Source of the DNA: an uncultured Archangium sp. | GTDB taxonomy: Bacteria; Myxococcota; Myxococcia; Myxococcales; Myxococcaceae | DNA: 52,017 nucleotides | NCBI GenBank assembly: GCA_903905455.1 | Contig: CAIVGN010000016.1 | Coordinates: 1 to 52,017 of the forward strand | Direction of reading: 5' to 3' | Shown here: positions 15,904 through 24,102 of the stretch, piece by piece | Layout of the letters: every line of letters begins with the position of its first letter | How positions within the stretch are numbered: position 1 is the stretch's first letter | Made by a program: the position numbers and the translations under genes | Notes under the pieces: generated by a model | The model's input: only the letters and a program-made list of their open reading frames with translations | Database searches by the model: none | What the model was told of the DNA's origin: nothing

Positions 15904-16389
15904 GTGGTCGGCTCGCGTGGCGTCGAAATCCGCGTGGTGCAGGGCGACCTCCTCGAAGTCGATGCCGATGTGCTCGCCGTGAAGCACGCGCAGGGCTTTC
16001 ACTCGTCTGACGGGCTGGTCGCCAGCCGCCTCGAAGCCAAGGGCGTCTCGCGCCGCACCTTCGAGGCCGAGGCCAACGAAGGTCGCTTCTCTCCGACGCA
16101 GGGAGCGCTCGTCGCGCGCGAGGTATTGTTCGTCGGCACCGTGCCTTAGAGCTCGTTCGGGTACCACGACGTGCGCCGCTTCGCGTCTCGCATCCTCGAG
16201 TTGCTGCAGACGCGCGGTACGCCGGTGCGCACCCTGGCGCTGACGGTGCACGGCGCGAACTGTGGCCTCGACGAAGGCGAGTCGGTGTTGGCGCTCGCTG
16301 GCGGGCTCATCGACGGTGTTCAGCGAGGTGCGTGCCCGGGCTCGCTGCAGAAGATCACCATCGTCGAGAAGCGTGAGGGGCGGGCTTAG
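15904..16389 (+). pseudogene. Macro/aminopeptidase-N-like domain with an in-frame TAG
   Basis: From a GTG at 15904 the product reads 'VEIRVVQGDLLEVDADVLAV' and 'KHAQGFHSSDGLVASRLEAKG', then 'ALVAREVLFVGTVP', and is stopped by TAG at 16147-16149. The same frame resumes 'SSFGYHDVRRFASRILELL' and continues through 'LALTVHGANCGLDEGESVLA' to 'LQKITIVEKREGRA' and the final stop. The 'vvqGDl.e..aDvla' opening is that of macro domains and of the macro-like N-terminal module seen before CHAT or other domains in myxobacterial proteins. The downstream partner domain is absent, replaced by IS91 copy C debris. One nonsense mutation plus loss of the 3' part suggests a dead gene. Confidence 0.5.
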
Positions 16390-16499
16390 CGGCTCCAGCA
16401 GACGTTGATGGTGAAGCTCACCGGGCTCTCGGGCGTGACGCTCTCCGGTGGTGCGTTTCGGGTCGAGCGTCCCGCAGGTGCGGCCCCGGTGGCGCCGTC
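16386..16499 (-). pseudogene. C-terminal gene fragment antisense to the macro-like gene end
   Basis: The minus strand reads 'GAAPAGRSTRNAPPESVTP' then 'ESPVSFTINVCWSR' and a TAA at 16386-16388. The final strand-like segment with a Cys looks like a real protein end. No start, signal or family is visible. It lies between the macro-like pseudogene and IS91 copy C. Confidence 0.25.
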
Positions 16500-16533
16500 A
16501 CTGCCGACGCACGGCGTGAAGGCCGTCGGTCAG

Positions 16534-16831
16534 AAGCAACGCACGCCTGTGCGCGTCCGTCATGCTGGCTCCCCCGCCGGCGCCCGTCGTCACCACGGAC
16601 ATGGCGCCTCGGGCCGTCGTCAAGCGTCCGCGGCTCGACTGGGCCACCGCGCTGGTCCGCACCTTCGGTGTCGACGTGTGGCGGTGTCCCTGTGGTGGCA
16701 CGCGCCGCGTGAGGGCCGTCGTCACCCACCACGCCACGGCCGAGGCCATCTTGCGCTCCATGGGGCTGCTGCCGCCGCGCACGCCCACGCCGCTGGCCCA
16801 CTCGCCGCCTCAGCTCTCGCTGGGACTGTGA
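16534..16831 (+). mobile_element. IS91-family transposase fragment, copy C (C-terminus preserved)
   Basis: The plus-strand frame open from an ATG at 16562 to the TGA at 16829-16831 encodes 'MLAPPPAPVVTTDMAPRAVV', then 'RLDWATALVRTFGVDVWRCP', 'CGGTRRVRAVVTHHATAEAI' and 'LRSMGLLPPRTPTP'. This is the canonical C-terminus of IS91/IS801 transposases ('rl.Wa.LlarvF.iDvl.CP.CGg.mr..a.I.d...i..iL..LgLp'). Homology to copies A and B begins at 16534. The catalytic Y-x-x-x-Y region is absent, so the fragment is inactive. Confidence 0.78.
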
Positions 16832-16914
16832 CGCCTGGGGGTCTGCGTGTCCCGACAGGCACGGCACGCCTGCGCCCACACCCTCGGAATCCGCCCTCCG
16901 GGCCCGCTCCAGAG

Positions 16915-17634
16915 ATGCAGGGAACTTCCCGTCCTCCTCGCTGCGCGCCCCTGTCCTCAGGCTCATGCCCCGAGCCCCTCCCGGGCTTCGTAGGGTTGTT
17001 CTTCCTCTACTTCGACAATGAATTCGACGCAGAGCGGAAGCCCGCCGAGTTGCTCACCTTCGCGCTGATCAGCGAGGGGCAGCAGGTCGGTGAGCTCGTC
17101 ACCGGCAGCGGCTACACCACCGAGCTCCTCTCGCGCGCCGTGGGTCCGCTGGGGGTGGTGTACGGGCAGAACCCGCGCCGCGCGCTCACCCGGGGCAGCG
17201 AGGCCACGCTGCAGGAACGCGTGCAGCGGCTCTTCAACGTGGTGCGCCTCGACCGGGCCCTCGACGACCCGTTCCCGATGCACCTGTCGAACACCCTCGA
17301 CCTCGTGCTGAGCAACGCGACGTACCATGACGCCGCGTGGCTCGGCGCCGACCGCGCCCGGCTCAACCACGCCGTGCTCCGGGCGCTCAAGCCGGGCGGG
17401 CGGTACGTGGTGTGCGACTCCGCGGCGGGCGAAGGGCGCGGTGACCTCGACGCCCTCACTGCGCACCGCATCGAAGAGCGCACCGTGCGCGAAGAGGTGC
17501 TGCGCGCCGGCTTTCGCTTCGACGCCGACGCCGGCGACCTGTGCGACTGGAATGGCTCACCCATCGGCAAGGCCGAGAAGCCCGAGGCGCACGACCGCTT
17601 CTGCCTGCGCTTCGTCCGCCCGCACGAGCCGTAG
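16915..17634 (+). CDS. Class I SAM-dependent methyltransferase (COG4798-like), N-terminus doubtful
   Basis: The C-terminal 210 residues are a clear methyltransferase: 'FDAERKPAELLTFALISEGQ', then 'VGELVTGSGYTTELLSRAVG' as the SAM motif I (usually D.G.G.Gy.te), 'PLGVVYGQNPRR', 'LDLVLSNATYHDAAWL' and 'ALKPGGRYVVCDSAAG'. This matches predicted methyltransferases of the COG4798 group, which normally have a signal peptide. Here no export signal is seen. The frame reaches an ATG at 16915 only through sequence that follows the IS91 copy C stop by 83 bp, and a TTG at 16996 is the other candidate start. The original 5' end may have been lost. The acceptor is unknown. Confidence 0.65.
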   Translation: MQGTSRPPRCAPLSSGSCPEPLPGFVGLFFLYFDNEFDAERKPAELLTFALISEGQQVGELVTGSGYTTELLSRAVGPLGVVYGQNPRRALTRGSEATLQERVQRLFNVVRLDRALDDPFPMHLSNTLDLVLSNATYHDAAWLGADRARLNHAVLRALKPGGRYVVCDSAAGEGRGDLDALTAHRIEERTVREEVLRAGFRFDADAGDLCDWNGSPIGKAEKPEAHDRFCLRFVRPHEP

Positions 17635-17689
17635 GGCGCCAGTCGCGCCGCGGTGTTCCTCGCGATGGTGAACTGGCATACGGGGGCCC

Positions 17690-18397
17690 ATGCGTGCCTC
17701 CACCGTCCTGACCGTCAGCGCGTTCCTCGCATGCACCGGGTGCGGGCCGCGCTCACCCGACCTTGAGCCAGACGCCGGTGTCCCGGAGGTCGAGGACGCC
17801 GGCGTCTACGTGCCGACCGACGTGTCCGCGCGCTGGGTGAGCCCGAAGGGTGGCTTCTTCTTCCTGGTTCAGGGCGACCGCGTCTGGAGGACCTTCCTGC
17901 AGAACGACCCTCCCCAGGGGTGGGAGCTGGCCCCCCAGCGCTTCGAGCTCGTCGATGCCCCCACGTCGGGCGTGATGACGCTCGACCGTATCGACGGTGG
18001 CGTGGCCATTGGCGTCAAGGGCACGGTGACCCGCTGGAAGGGCGCGGCCGACAGCGTCTTTCAGTTCGAGCTCTGCCGAAGCCAGAAGGAGATGGACGTC
18101 ACCGTGGCGTGCACCGGCAGCATCCTCTCGACGGGCAAGGGCAACGCCGATCTCACCGTCTACTTCGGCAACTACTTCGCCGATGGCGGCACCAGCGCCT
18201 GCTACGGCACCTCGTCAGACGTCTACGAGCGCACGCTCTCGCAGAGCCCGGGCGGTACGATCCACGTCGTTGGCCGGATCGCCGAGACCTGCCAGTTGAT
18301 CACCTTCACCGCGAGTGCGGGCGTAGGGCCCTTCAGCAGCACGGAGCTGCGCGGGTCTGCGGCCATCGACGTGTCGGTCAGGATCACGGCGCGCTGA
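17690..18397 (+). CDS. Secreted lipoprotein of unknown function
   Basis: 235 residues from ATG 17690. The signal peptide MRASTVLTVSAFLACTGC ends in a lipobox-like LACTGC. Next comes a short Asp/Gly/Val linker with 'PDAGVPEVEDAG', the 'DAG' linker common in myxobacterial lipoproteins. The remaining roughly 190 residues look beta-rich and contain three cysteines outside the signal ('LCRSQKEMDVTVACTG', 'GTSACYGTSS', 'ETCQLITF'). Strand-like segments 'VWRTFLQNDPPQGWELAPQ' and 'ADLTVYFGNYFADGGTSA' suggest a jelly-roll or similar sandwich. It stands alone; no operon partner is evident. Confidence 0.75.
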   Translation: MRASTVLTVSAFLACTGCGPRSPDLEPDAGVPEVEDAGVYVPTDVSARWVSPKGGFFFLVQGDRVWRTFLQNDPPQGWELAPQRFELVDAPTSGVMTLDRIDGGVAIGVKGTVTRWKGAADSVFQFELCRSQKEMDVTVACTGSILSTGKGNADLTVYFGNYFADGGTSACYGTSSDVYERTLSQSPGGTIHVVGRIAETCQLITFTASAGVGPFSSTELRGSAAIDVSVRITAR

Positions 18398-18503
18398 AAG
18401 ACGGACACGCCGCGCACGCGAGGAGGAAGTCCCTGCAGCACCGTCGGCGGCAGGCGCCGGGGAGCCCGCCTGGTTCGAGGCCCGCGCGCACTCCCGTGCA
18501 AAG

Positions 18504-18735
18504 TCAGCCCTCGAGCCGGTCGAGCATGAGCTGGGCGCCGTCGACGCAGTCGCTCCCCTTCGGGCTCCAGCCCGCAGCGAGGACGAGCGGTGGGCTGTTG
18601 GACCAGGGCGATGCCGCCACCACCACCCGCGCGCGACATCATCGAGCCGCCCGCGGTGACTGCCCCTTCGACCTCGGTGGAGCCCACCGCTCCGACCACC
18701 AACCCCAGCACCAGTGCGATCATGCGCGGGCGCAT
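18504..18735 (-). pseudogene. Small secreted protein gene with apparent frameshift
   Basis: The minus strand starts with a good signal-like sequence, MIALVLGLVVGAVGS (ATG 18723; ATG 18735 is also in frame), followed by 'GAVTAGGSMMSRAGGGGGIA'. In the next frame a plausible end follows: 'SPPLVLAAGWSPKGSDCVDG' and 'AQLMLDRLEG' with a stop at 18504. A one-base shift in the Gly-codon run around 18600-18625 would join them into a protein of about 75 residues. The intact alternatives read as Arg-rich shadow sequence. No family is recognised. Outside this ORF I see nothing in the 368-bp gap 18398-18765. Confidence 0.3.
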
Positions 18736-18765
18736 CGCACAAGTGGCGCTCTTGCGGGCGGCTGA

Positions 18766-19944
18766 TCAGCTCCGCGCCTTGAGGAACGCCTCCAGGCGAT
18801 CGAACGCCTGGGTGAGCACCTGCTCCGGCGGCAGGAACACCACCCGGAAGTGCCGCGTGCCCGGCTTCTGCCCGAAGCCCTCGCCGTGCACGAAGAGCAC
18901 GCCCGTCTCGCGCACCAGCTCGAGCACGAAGGCCTCGTCACCGCCGGCCCATTCGCGGGTCAGCGACGGCATCGCGTAGAACGCCCCCTGCGGCTCCACC
19001 ACCGACACCCCGGGCATGGCGTTCAGCCGGGACACCATCAAGTCGCGGCGCGACCGGAGCTTGGCCATCACCTCGGGCACGTGGTTCTGCGGCCCCTCGA
19101 GCGCGGGCTTCACCGCGTAGTGGAACGGCCCCGGGCCACACAGGCGCGCGTCGGCGAGGCGCTGCACCGCGGCCGCCACGTCCTTGAGCAGCTTCGGGGT
19201 GTGAATCGCCAGCCAGCCCACGCGCCAGCCCGGCACGAGGTACGCCTTCGACAGCCCGTTGAGGGTGATCAACGGCACGTCATCCGCCACCGTCGCCGTG
19301 GGCACGTGGGTGCCGCTGAACAGCAGGCGGTCGTAGATCTCATCCGAGATGACCACCAGCCCGTGACGCCGCGCCACGTCGAGCACGCCGGCCAGCTGCG
19401 CGCGGGTGGCGACGGCGCCGGTGGGGTTGTTGGGGTTGCACACCACGATGGCCTTGGTGCGCTTGGTGATGCTCGCCTCCATGGCCTCGGCGTCGATGGC
19501 CCAGCCCCGCGACTCGTCGAGGTAGTACGGCACCGCGGTGGCCTGCAGCCGGGCGGCGATGGCGTTGTAGAGCGGGTAGCCGGGGCTCGGCAGCAGCACC
19601 TCGTCACCGGCCTCGAGCAGCGCGGTCAGCACCAGGTCGAGCGCCTCGCTGACGCCGGAGGTGATGAACACGTCTTCGGGCCGCACCGCCGGCTGCATCG
19701 ACGCGGCGACGGCTTCCCGGGCCTCGCGCAACCCGGCCGAGGCCACGTACTGGTTCTTCCCGTCGCGCAGGGCCTTGACCACCGCTTCCACCAGGTGGGG
19801 CGGGGTGGCGAAGTCGAAGCGCAGCGGGTCTCCGATGTTGCACGGCAGGATCTTCATGCCGGTGGCCTCGAGGCGCGCGGCCTCGGCGGCGATGTTGCGG
19901 ATGGCGTACTTCACGTTGGCGATGTGCCGGGCAGGTTGGACCAT
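18766..19944 (-). CDS. Class I PLP-dependent aminotransferase (AlaA/AspC type)
   Basis: 392 residues from the ATG at 19944, with AGGAAG upstream; the frame stays open to 20118 but that part crosses the divergent promoter region. Fold type I motifs are in order: 'GDPLRFDF' (N-terminal substrate loop), '[12 protein letters not shown]', '[11 protein letters not shown]', '[10 protein letters not shown]' with the PLP-ring Asn, '[11 protein letters not shown]' with the Asp/Tyr pair, '[17 protein letters not shown]' with the Schiff-base Lys, and 'HFRVVFL' with the carboxylate-binding Arg. The '[13 protein letters not shown]' loop and opening are closest to alanine/valine-pyruvate aminotransferases such as AlaA. 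Substrates are likely alanine, glutamate and pyruvate. It is divergent from the cyclophilin gene. Confidence 0.87.
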   Translation of the reverse strand: MVQPARHIANVKYAIRNIAAEAARLEATGMKILPCNIGDPLRFDFATPPHLVEAVVKALRDGKNQYVASAGLREAREAVAASMQPAVRPEDVFITSGVSEALDLVLTALLEAGDEVLLPSPGYPLYNAIAARLQATAVPYYLDESRGWAIDAEAMEASITKRTKAIVVCNPNNPTGAVATRAQLAGVLDVARRHGLVVISDEIYDRLLFSGTHVPTATVADDVPLITLNGLSKAYLVPGWRVGWLAIHTPKLLKDVAAAVQRLADARLCGPGPFHYAVKPALEGPQNHVPEVMAKLRSRRDLMVSRLNAMPGVSVVEPQGAFYAMPSLTREWAGGDEAFVLELVRETGVLFVHGEGFGQKPGTRHFRVVFLPPEQVLTQAFDRLEAFLKARS

Positions 19945-20020
19945 GGGGGGGAGCTTCCTAGCAGAGCCGTTCACACTCCTCTCCAATTGGAGCGTCGGTG
20001 CGATAGGTTCCCGCCCCAAC

Positions 20021-20530
20021 ATGCCCAACCCCACCGCAACGTTTGAGACGTCGCTCGGCAACTTCACCGTCGAGCTCTTCCAGGACCAGATGCCGCTGAC
20101 CGCCGGCAACTTCATCAAGCTCGCCCAGAGCGGCTTCTATGACGGCCTGCACTTCCACCGCGTCATCAAGAACTTCATGGTGCAATTCGGGTGCCCGAAC
20201 TCGAAGGACCCCATGAGCCCCCGCGCGGGCCAGGGTGGTCCCCCGAGCGGCAACATCAAGGACGAGTTCACCGCGAAGATCTCCAACGAGCCGATGACGC
20301 TCTCCATGGCGAACACCGGCCGGCCCGACTCGGGTGGCAGCCAGTTCTTCATCAACGCGGTGCACAACAGCTTCCTCGACTGGTTCTCGCCCGGCCAGTC
20401 GCGGCACCCGGTCTTCGGGAAGGTCACCGACGGCCAGGACATCGTGAAGAAGATCGAGACCACCCCCACGGACGGTGACGATCGCCCCCGCACGCCGGTG
20501 AAGGTCATCAAGGTCACCATCAACGCGTGA
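20021..20530 (+). CDS. Cyclophilin-type peptidyl-prolyl cis-trans isomerase
   Basis: 169 residues, the usual length of a single-domain cyclophilin, without signal peptide, so cytoplasmic. Motifs are '[15 protein letters not shown]' (catalytic Arg-Phe region FHRVI), '[19 protein letters not shown]' (Gln-Phe-Phe of the active site) and '[18 protein letters not shown]'. Catalyses Xaa-Pro isomerisation during folding. The ATG at 20021 is chosen because the protein then begins directly with the first strand ([15 protein letters not shown]). Its stop codon overlaps the end of the convergent deacetylase-family gene by 11 bp. Confidence 0.92.
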   Translation: MPNPTATFETSLGNFTVELFQDQMPLTAGNFIKLAQSGFYDGLHFHRVIKNFMVQFGCPNSKDPMSPRAGQGGPPSGNIKDEFTAKISNEPMTLSMANTGRPDSGGSQFFINAVHNSFLDWFSPGQSRHPVFGKVTDGQDIVKKIETTPTDGDDRPRTPVKVIKVTINA

Positions 20531-21374
20531 CGTACCGCGCGGCGCACGCGCGCAGCGTGTTGTCGTGGATCTCGAGCACCTTCGGGATGCTGCCGTCGGG
20601 CTGCTGCTGGTAGCCCCCGGCGAGGTTCCACGCGACGGGCACCGCGCGCGCCGCCAGTGACTGGAACACCACCTCGTCCCGCTCGTGCAGCTGCCTCGTG
20701 GTGAGCCAGCCGCCGAGCGGGTCGTCGCGGTGCGGGTCGGCCCCCGCCTGGTAGAGCACCACGTCGCAGTCGGACAGCGCGTCGAGCACCCCGGGGAGCC
20801 ACGCGAAGAACGCCTCCGCGTCACGCGGCCGGTGGAAGTGTTTCCCCGCGGTGAAGTGCCGCACCCACGACGACGCGCCCAGGTGCCCGATGATGGCGTC
20901 GGTGCCGTCGCCCTCGTGGTGGTCGCAGTCCAGGATGCCAATGCGCCGCGCCCCTTCCGCGCGCAGCGTGGCCGCCGTCACCATCAGCCCGTTGAAGGTG
21001 CAGAAGCCCGCGGGCTGCTCCCAGCGCGCGTGGTGAAAACCCGAGCACGGTGCCACCGCCACGCCCCCGTGCTTCCAGGCGTGCCGCGCCGCCGCGCACA
21101 TGGCCCCGCTGGTGAAGGGCAACGACGCCGCCACCTCGGGTGAGCGGTTGCCGAAGCCGTTCTGCAGGCGCCCCTCCAGCACCCCCCGCACGAAGTCCGC
21201 GTCGTGGGCGAGGCTCAACTGCTCCACGCTCACCGCCGCCGGCGCGTGCACCTCCAAGGGCAGCCCCAGCGCCTGCCACGAGGCCACCACCTGCTTCGGC
21301 TTGGCGGCGCTCGGCGAGTACGAGCGGGAGTCGGCGACCATCTGCGGCGTGAAGAACACGGGGATTGTTTTCAT
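20520..21374 (-). CDS. Histone-deacetylase-superfamily zinc hydrolase
   Basis: 284 residues from ATG 21374; the frame continues upstream but only antisense to the LysR gene. The HDAC superfamily active site is intact: '[17 protein letters not shown]' (HH pair and substrate channel), '[16 protein letters not shown]' (zinc-binding Asp and His), and '[16 protein letters not shown]' (second zinc Asp and the GGL-like turn). In bacteria such enzymes (AcuC, acetylpolyamine amidohydrolase and relatives) remove acetyl groups from proteins or small amines; the exact substrate cannot be told here. The protein is shorter than AcuC. It is divergent from a LysR regulator whose start lies 79 bp away, so the regulator may control it. 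Confidence 0.85.
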   Translation of the reverse strand: MKTIPVFFTPQMVADSRSYSPSAAKPKQVVASWQALGLPLEVHAPAAVSVEQLSLAHDADFVRGVLEGRLQNGFGNRSPEVAASLPFTSGAMCAAARHAWKHGGVAVAPCSGFHHARWEQPAGFCTFNGLMVTAATLRAEGARRIGILDCDHHEGDGTDAIIGHLGASSWVRHFTAGKHFHRPRDAEAFFAWLPGVLDALSDCDVVLYQAGADPHRDDPLGGWLTTRQLHERDEVVFQSLAARAVPVAWNLAGGYQQQPDGSIPKVLEIHDNTLRACAARYVTR

Positions 21375-21453
21375 GCGCCCACAGTGTCGTGTTCGGGCCT
21401 GACCAGAAATGCAGGGAATTGCAGGAAGCCTGACGATGGAGTCAGGTGTGCCC

Positions 21454-22299
21454 ATGGCGCGCTTCTCCCTGCAGGGCTTGTCGTTGGACCGGCTGCGCTC
21501 GTTCCTCGAGGTGGCGGACGCCGGGGGCCACGCAGCGGCGGCGCCGGGCAACCCCGGGCGGCAGAGCCAGCTGAGCCGGCAGCTGGGCGAGCTGGAGACC
21601 GCCCTGGGCCAGGTGCTCTTCGTGCGCCGGGGGCGGCGCCTGGAGATCACCCCGGCCGGGACCGCCCTGGCGCGGGTGGTGCGCGAGCTCGACCAGGGGC
21701 TCCATGACGTCGCCGCGGCCGAGCGGGGCCCGGCGCGGGTGCGCCTGGGCGCCGGGGACAGCGTGCTGCAGTGGCTGGTGTTGCCCAGGCTCCCGAAGCT
21801 GCTCCCGGCGCTGGAAGGGGTGGAGCTGGAGCTGGGCGCGCTGGACTCCGACGGCGTGGCCGCGGCGCTCCAGGACGGGCGCATCGACCTGGGCCTGCTG
21901 CGCGCCAGCGAGGCCACCCCGGAGCTCAAGGCGGCGCGCCTGGGGCGGGTGAGCTACGCGGTGTTCAGCGCGGTGGGCCGGGGCAAGCTGCCGCTGGCCG
22001 CGCCGACCTCCGAGCGGGGCCTGGGCGCGGCCCTCGCGTCCATGGGCCCCCTGGGCCTGCGCTGCGAGACCTTCCCCCAGGTGGCCCAGGCGGTGCGCTC
22101 CGGGGCCTTCGCCGGCGTGCTGCCCACCTTTGCCCGGGGCCAGTTCCCGGCCGCCGAGTTCCGCGCCCAGGCCCTCCCCGCCCTCGACGCGGTGGGAACG
22201 CCGCTGCTGCTCGCCTGGCGTCCGCGCACGGTGGAGCTGCGGCCGCAGGTGAAGCGGTTGGCGCTGGCGCTGCGCGCGTGTGGTGACGGGCTGCGTTGA
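21454..22299 (+). CDS. LysR-family transcriptional regulator
   Basis: 281 residues from ATG 21454; in-frame ATGs at 21436 and 21409 would add up to 15 residues but reach into the 79-bp divergent promoter region. The N-terminal winged HTH is 'LSLDRLRSFLEVADAGG', then 'RQSQLSRQLGELETALGQ' and 'LFVRRGRRLEITPAGTALA'. The recognition helix region is slightly unusual (AAPGNPGRQSQLSRQ). The substrate-binding domain follows with 'RVRLGAGDSVLQWLVLPRL' and 'GRIDLGLLRA'. LysR proteins usually regulate the divergent gene, here the deacetylase-family enzyme. Confidence 0.83.
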   Translation: MARFSLQGLSLDRLRSFLEVADAGGHAAAAPGNPGRQSQLSRQLGELETALGQVLFVRRGRRLEITPAGTALARVVRELDQGLHDVAAAERGPARVRLGAGDSVLQWLVLPRLPKLLPALEGVELELGALDSDGVAAALQDGRIDLGLLRASEATPELKAARLGRVSYAVFSAVGRGKLPLAAPTSERGLGAALASMGPLGLRCETFPQVAQAVRSGAFAGVLPTFARGQFPAAEFRAQALPALDAVGTPLLLAWRPRTVELRPQVKRLALALRACGDGLR

Positions 22300-22359
22300 A
22301 CCGTCCGGAGCGCTCGACATCGACTTGCCTTCGGCGACGGCCCCGTTAGATCGGGGAAC

Positions 22360-24084
22360 TTGGAGGCGGGGATCCACACTTCAGGCGTCCGGGGGCGCTA
22401 CGCGCGGTTGGCGGCGTGGCTGACGCCCCAGCTCGCGACCGAAGACCTCACGGACCGCGCCGGCTTCCTGGTGGACATCTGGCTCTTCTCCTTCGGGGCC
22501 TTCACCTGCTTCCTGCCGCTCAACCTCGCCAGCGGCATGTGGGGCCAGGTGGTGCTCACCGGCGTGTTGTTCGCGGTGGGGGCGCCGCTGCTGGCGCGCT
22601 TTCGCCACGCCACGCGCATCGAGGGCACCGCGCAGCTCACGCTCGCCGCCTTCACCTCGAGCTTCGGCGTGGCGTCCATCCTGCAGACGCCGGTGGACTA
22701 CAGCAACCTGGCCGCGATGGTGCTGGTGCCGGTGATGGCCGCGTACCTGCTGCCGAAGGCCGGCGGTTGGTGGATCCTCTCCGCCTCGCTCACCGTGGCC
22801 CTGGTGGTGACCCTGGCGCAGCTCGGCTTCACGGTGCCGGTGACCGACGCCGCCCCGCCGCTGAGCGTGGTGTTCAACCTGGCCACGGTGCTCACCGCCG
22901 CCTGGCTCTTCATGCGACGCACGGTGCACATGCGCGAGCGCTCCTTCGCCCGCATGCGGGAAGCCGACCGGGCCAAGAGCGTGTTCCTCGCCACCATCAG
23001 CCACGAGATCCGCACGCCCATGAACGGGGTGCTGGGCATGGCCGAGGTGATGCTCAGCGACCCCCTGCCGCCCGAGCAGCGCGAGCGCCTCGAGGTGGTG
23101 CAGCGCAGCGGCAAGGTGATGGTGCGCCTGCTCGACGACCTGCTCGACGTGATCAAGCTCGAGACGGGGAAGCTGGAGATCTCCCGGGCCCCCTTCTCGC
23201 TCGAGACCACGCTGCGCGACGTGGCGGCCCTGGCCACCTCGCTGGGGGAACAGAAGGGGCTGGTGGTCGAGTATGCCCCCGCCGCCGACCTGCCCCGCGA
23301 GGTCGAGGGCGATGGCCACCGGCTCTCCCAGGTGCTGATCAACCTCGTCTCGAACGCGGTGAAGTTCACCGCGGCGGGCGCGGTCACCCTGCGCGTCACC
23401 CGCGGTGAGGGTGCGCTGGTGCACTTCCAGGTCAGCGACACCGGCCTGGGCATCGCCCCGGAGGTGCTGCCGCGCCTCTTCACGCTCTTCCACCAGGCCG
23501 ATGGCTCCACCACCCGCCGCTTCGGGGGCACGGGCCTGGGCCTCGCGCTCTCGCAGCAACTGGTCACGCTCATGGGCGGGCGCATCGCGGTGGCCTCGTT
23601 GGCCGGCGAGGGCAGCGTGTTCTCGTTCTCGTTGCGGCTGCCCGCCGCGGTGGTCGAGGCCGCACCCGCGGGCGCGCGCCCCCAGGGCCTCGTGCCGCGG
23701 TTGCCGGTGCTGGTGGTCGACGACAACCCGGTGAACCTGCGGGTGGTGAGCGCGCTGGTGCAGCGCTCGGGCTTCACCGTGGTCAGCGCCACCAACGGGC
23801 TTGAGGCCGTCGCGGCCGCCACCGCCTCCCCGTTCTGCCTCGTGCTGATGGACCTCCACATGCCCGAGATGGACGGCCTGGAGGCGGCGGCCCTCATTCG
23901 CGCGATGCCGGCGCCCGTCGGGCTGACCCCCATCGTCGCGGTCACCGCGTCGTCCGGCGCCGATGAGCTCGCGGCCTGCCGCCAGGCGGGCATGAACGAG
24001 TGCCTCAGCAAGCCCATCAACCCGGCGGCGCTGCACAAGGTGTTGCGCACGCTGGCGACCCGGGCCGAACCGCCGCAACCCTGA
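22360..24084 (+). CDS. Membrane hybrid sensor histidine kinase
   Basis: 574 residues from a TTG at 22360. The N-terminus carries about six hydrophobic segments (residues 35-190, such as [18 protein letters not shown] and '[14 protein letters not shown]') with no large periplasmic domain. It may therefore sense within the membrane or through a linked partner. Next come HisKA with the phospho-acceptor His215 in '[12 protein letters not shown]', the HATPase domain (N box '[11 protein letters not shown]', G boxes 'DTGLGIAP' and '[12 protein letters not shown]') and a C-terminal receiver with Asp498 in '[13 protein letters not shown]' and Lys in '[11 protein letters not shown]'. It converges on the kinase operon downstream with an 18-bp gap. 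It has no Hpt of its own. Confidence 0.9.
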   Translation: MEAGIHTSGVRGRYARLAAWLTPQLATEDLTDRAGFLVDIWLFSFGAFTCFLPLNLASGMWGQVVLTGVLFAVGAPLLARFRHATRIEGTAQLTLAAFTSSFGVASILQTPVDYSNLAAMVLVPVMAAYLLPKAGGWWILSASLTVALVVTLAQLGFTVPVTDAAPPLSVVFNLATVLTAAWLFMRRTVHMRERSFARMREADRAKSVFLATISHEIRTPMNGVLGMAEVMLSDPLPPEQRERLEVVQRSGKVMVRLLDDLLDVIKLETGKLEISRAPFSLETTLRDVAALATSLGEQKGLVVEYAPAADLPREVEGDGHRLSQVLINLVSNAVKFTAAGAVTLRVTRGEGALVHFQVSDTGLGIAPEVLPRLFTLFHQADGSTTRRFGGTGLGLALSQQLVTLMGGRIAVASLAGEGSVFSFSLRLPAAVVEAAPAGARPQGLVPRLPVLVVDDNPVNLRVVSALVQRSGFTVVSATNGLEAVAAATASPFCLVLMDLHMPEMDGLEAAALIRAMPAPVGLTPIVAVTASSGADELAACRQAGMNECLSKPINPAALHKVLRTLATRAEPPQP

Positions 24085-24102
24085 CCCCAGGCGCCGGGGC
24101 CT

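Noticed and set aside
16405-16914. One continuous protein from IS91 copy C into the methyltransferase
   Set aside because: The true transposase frame differs, and this stretch reads as Arg/His-rich shadow before the methyltransferase core.
22381-24078. A 565-codon antisense frame over the membrane hybrid kinase
   Set aside because: Low-complexity His/Gly/Arg shadow of an unmistakable kinase gene.
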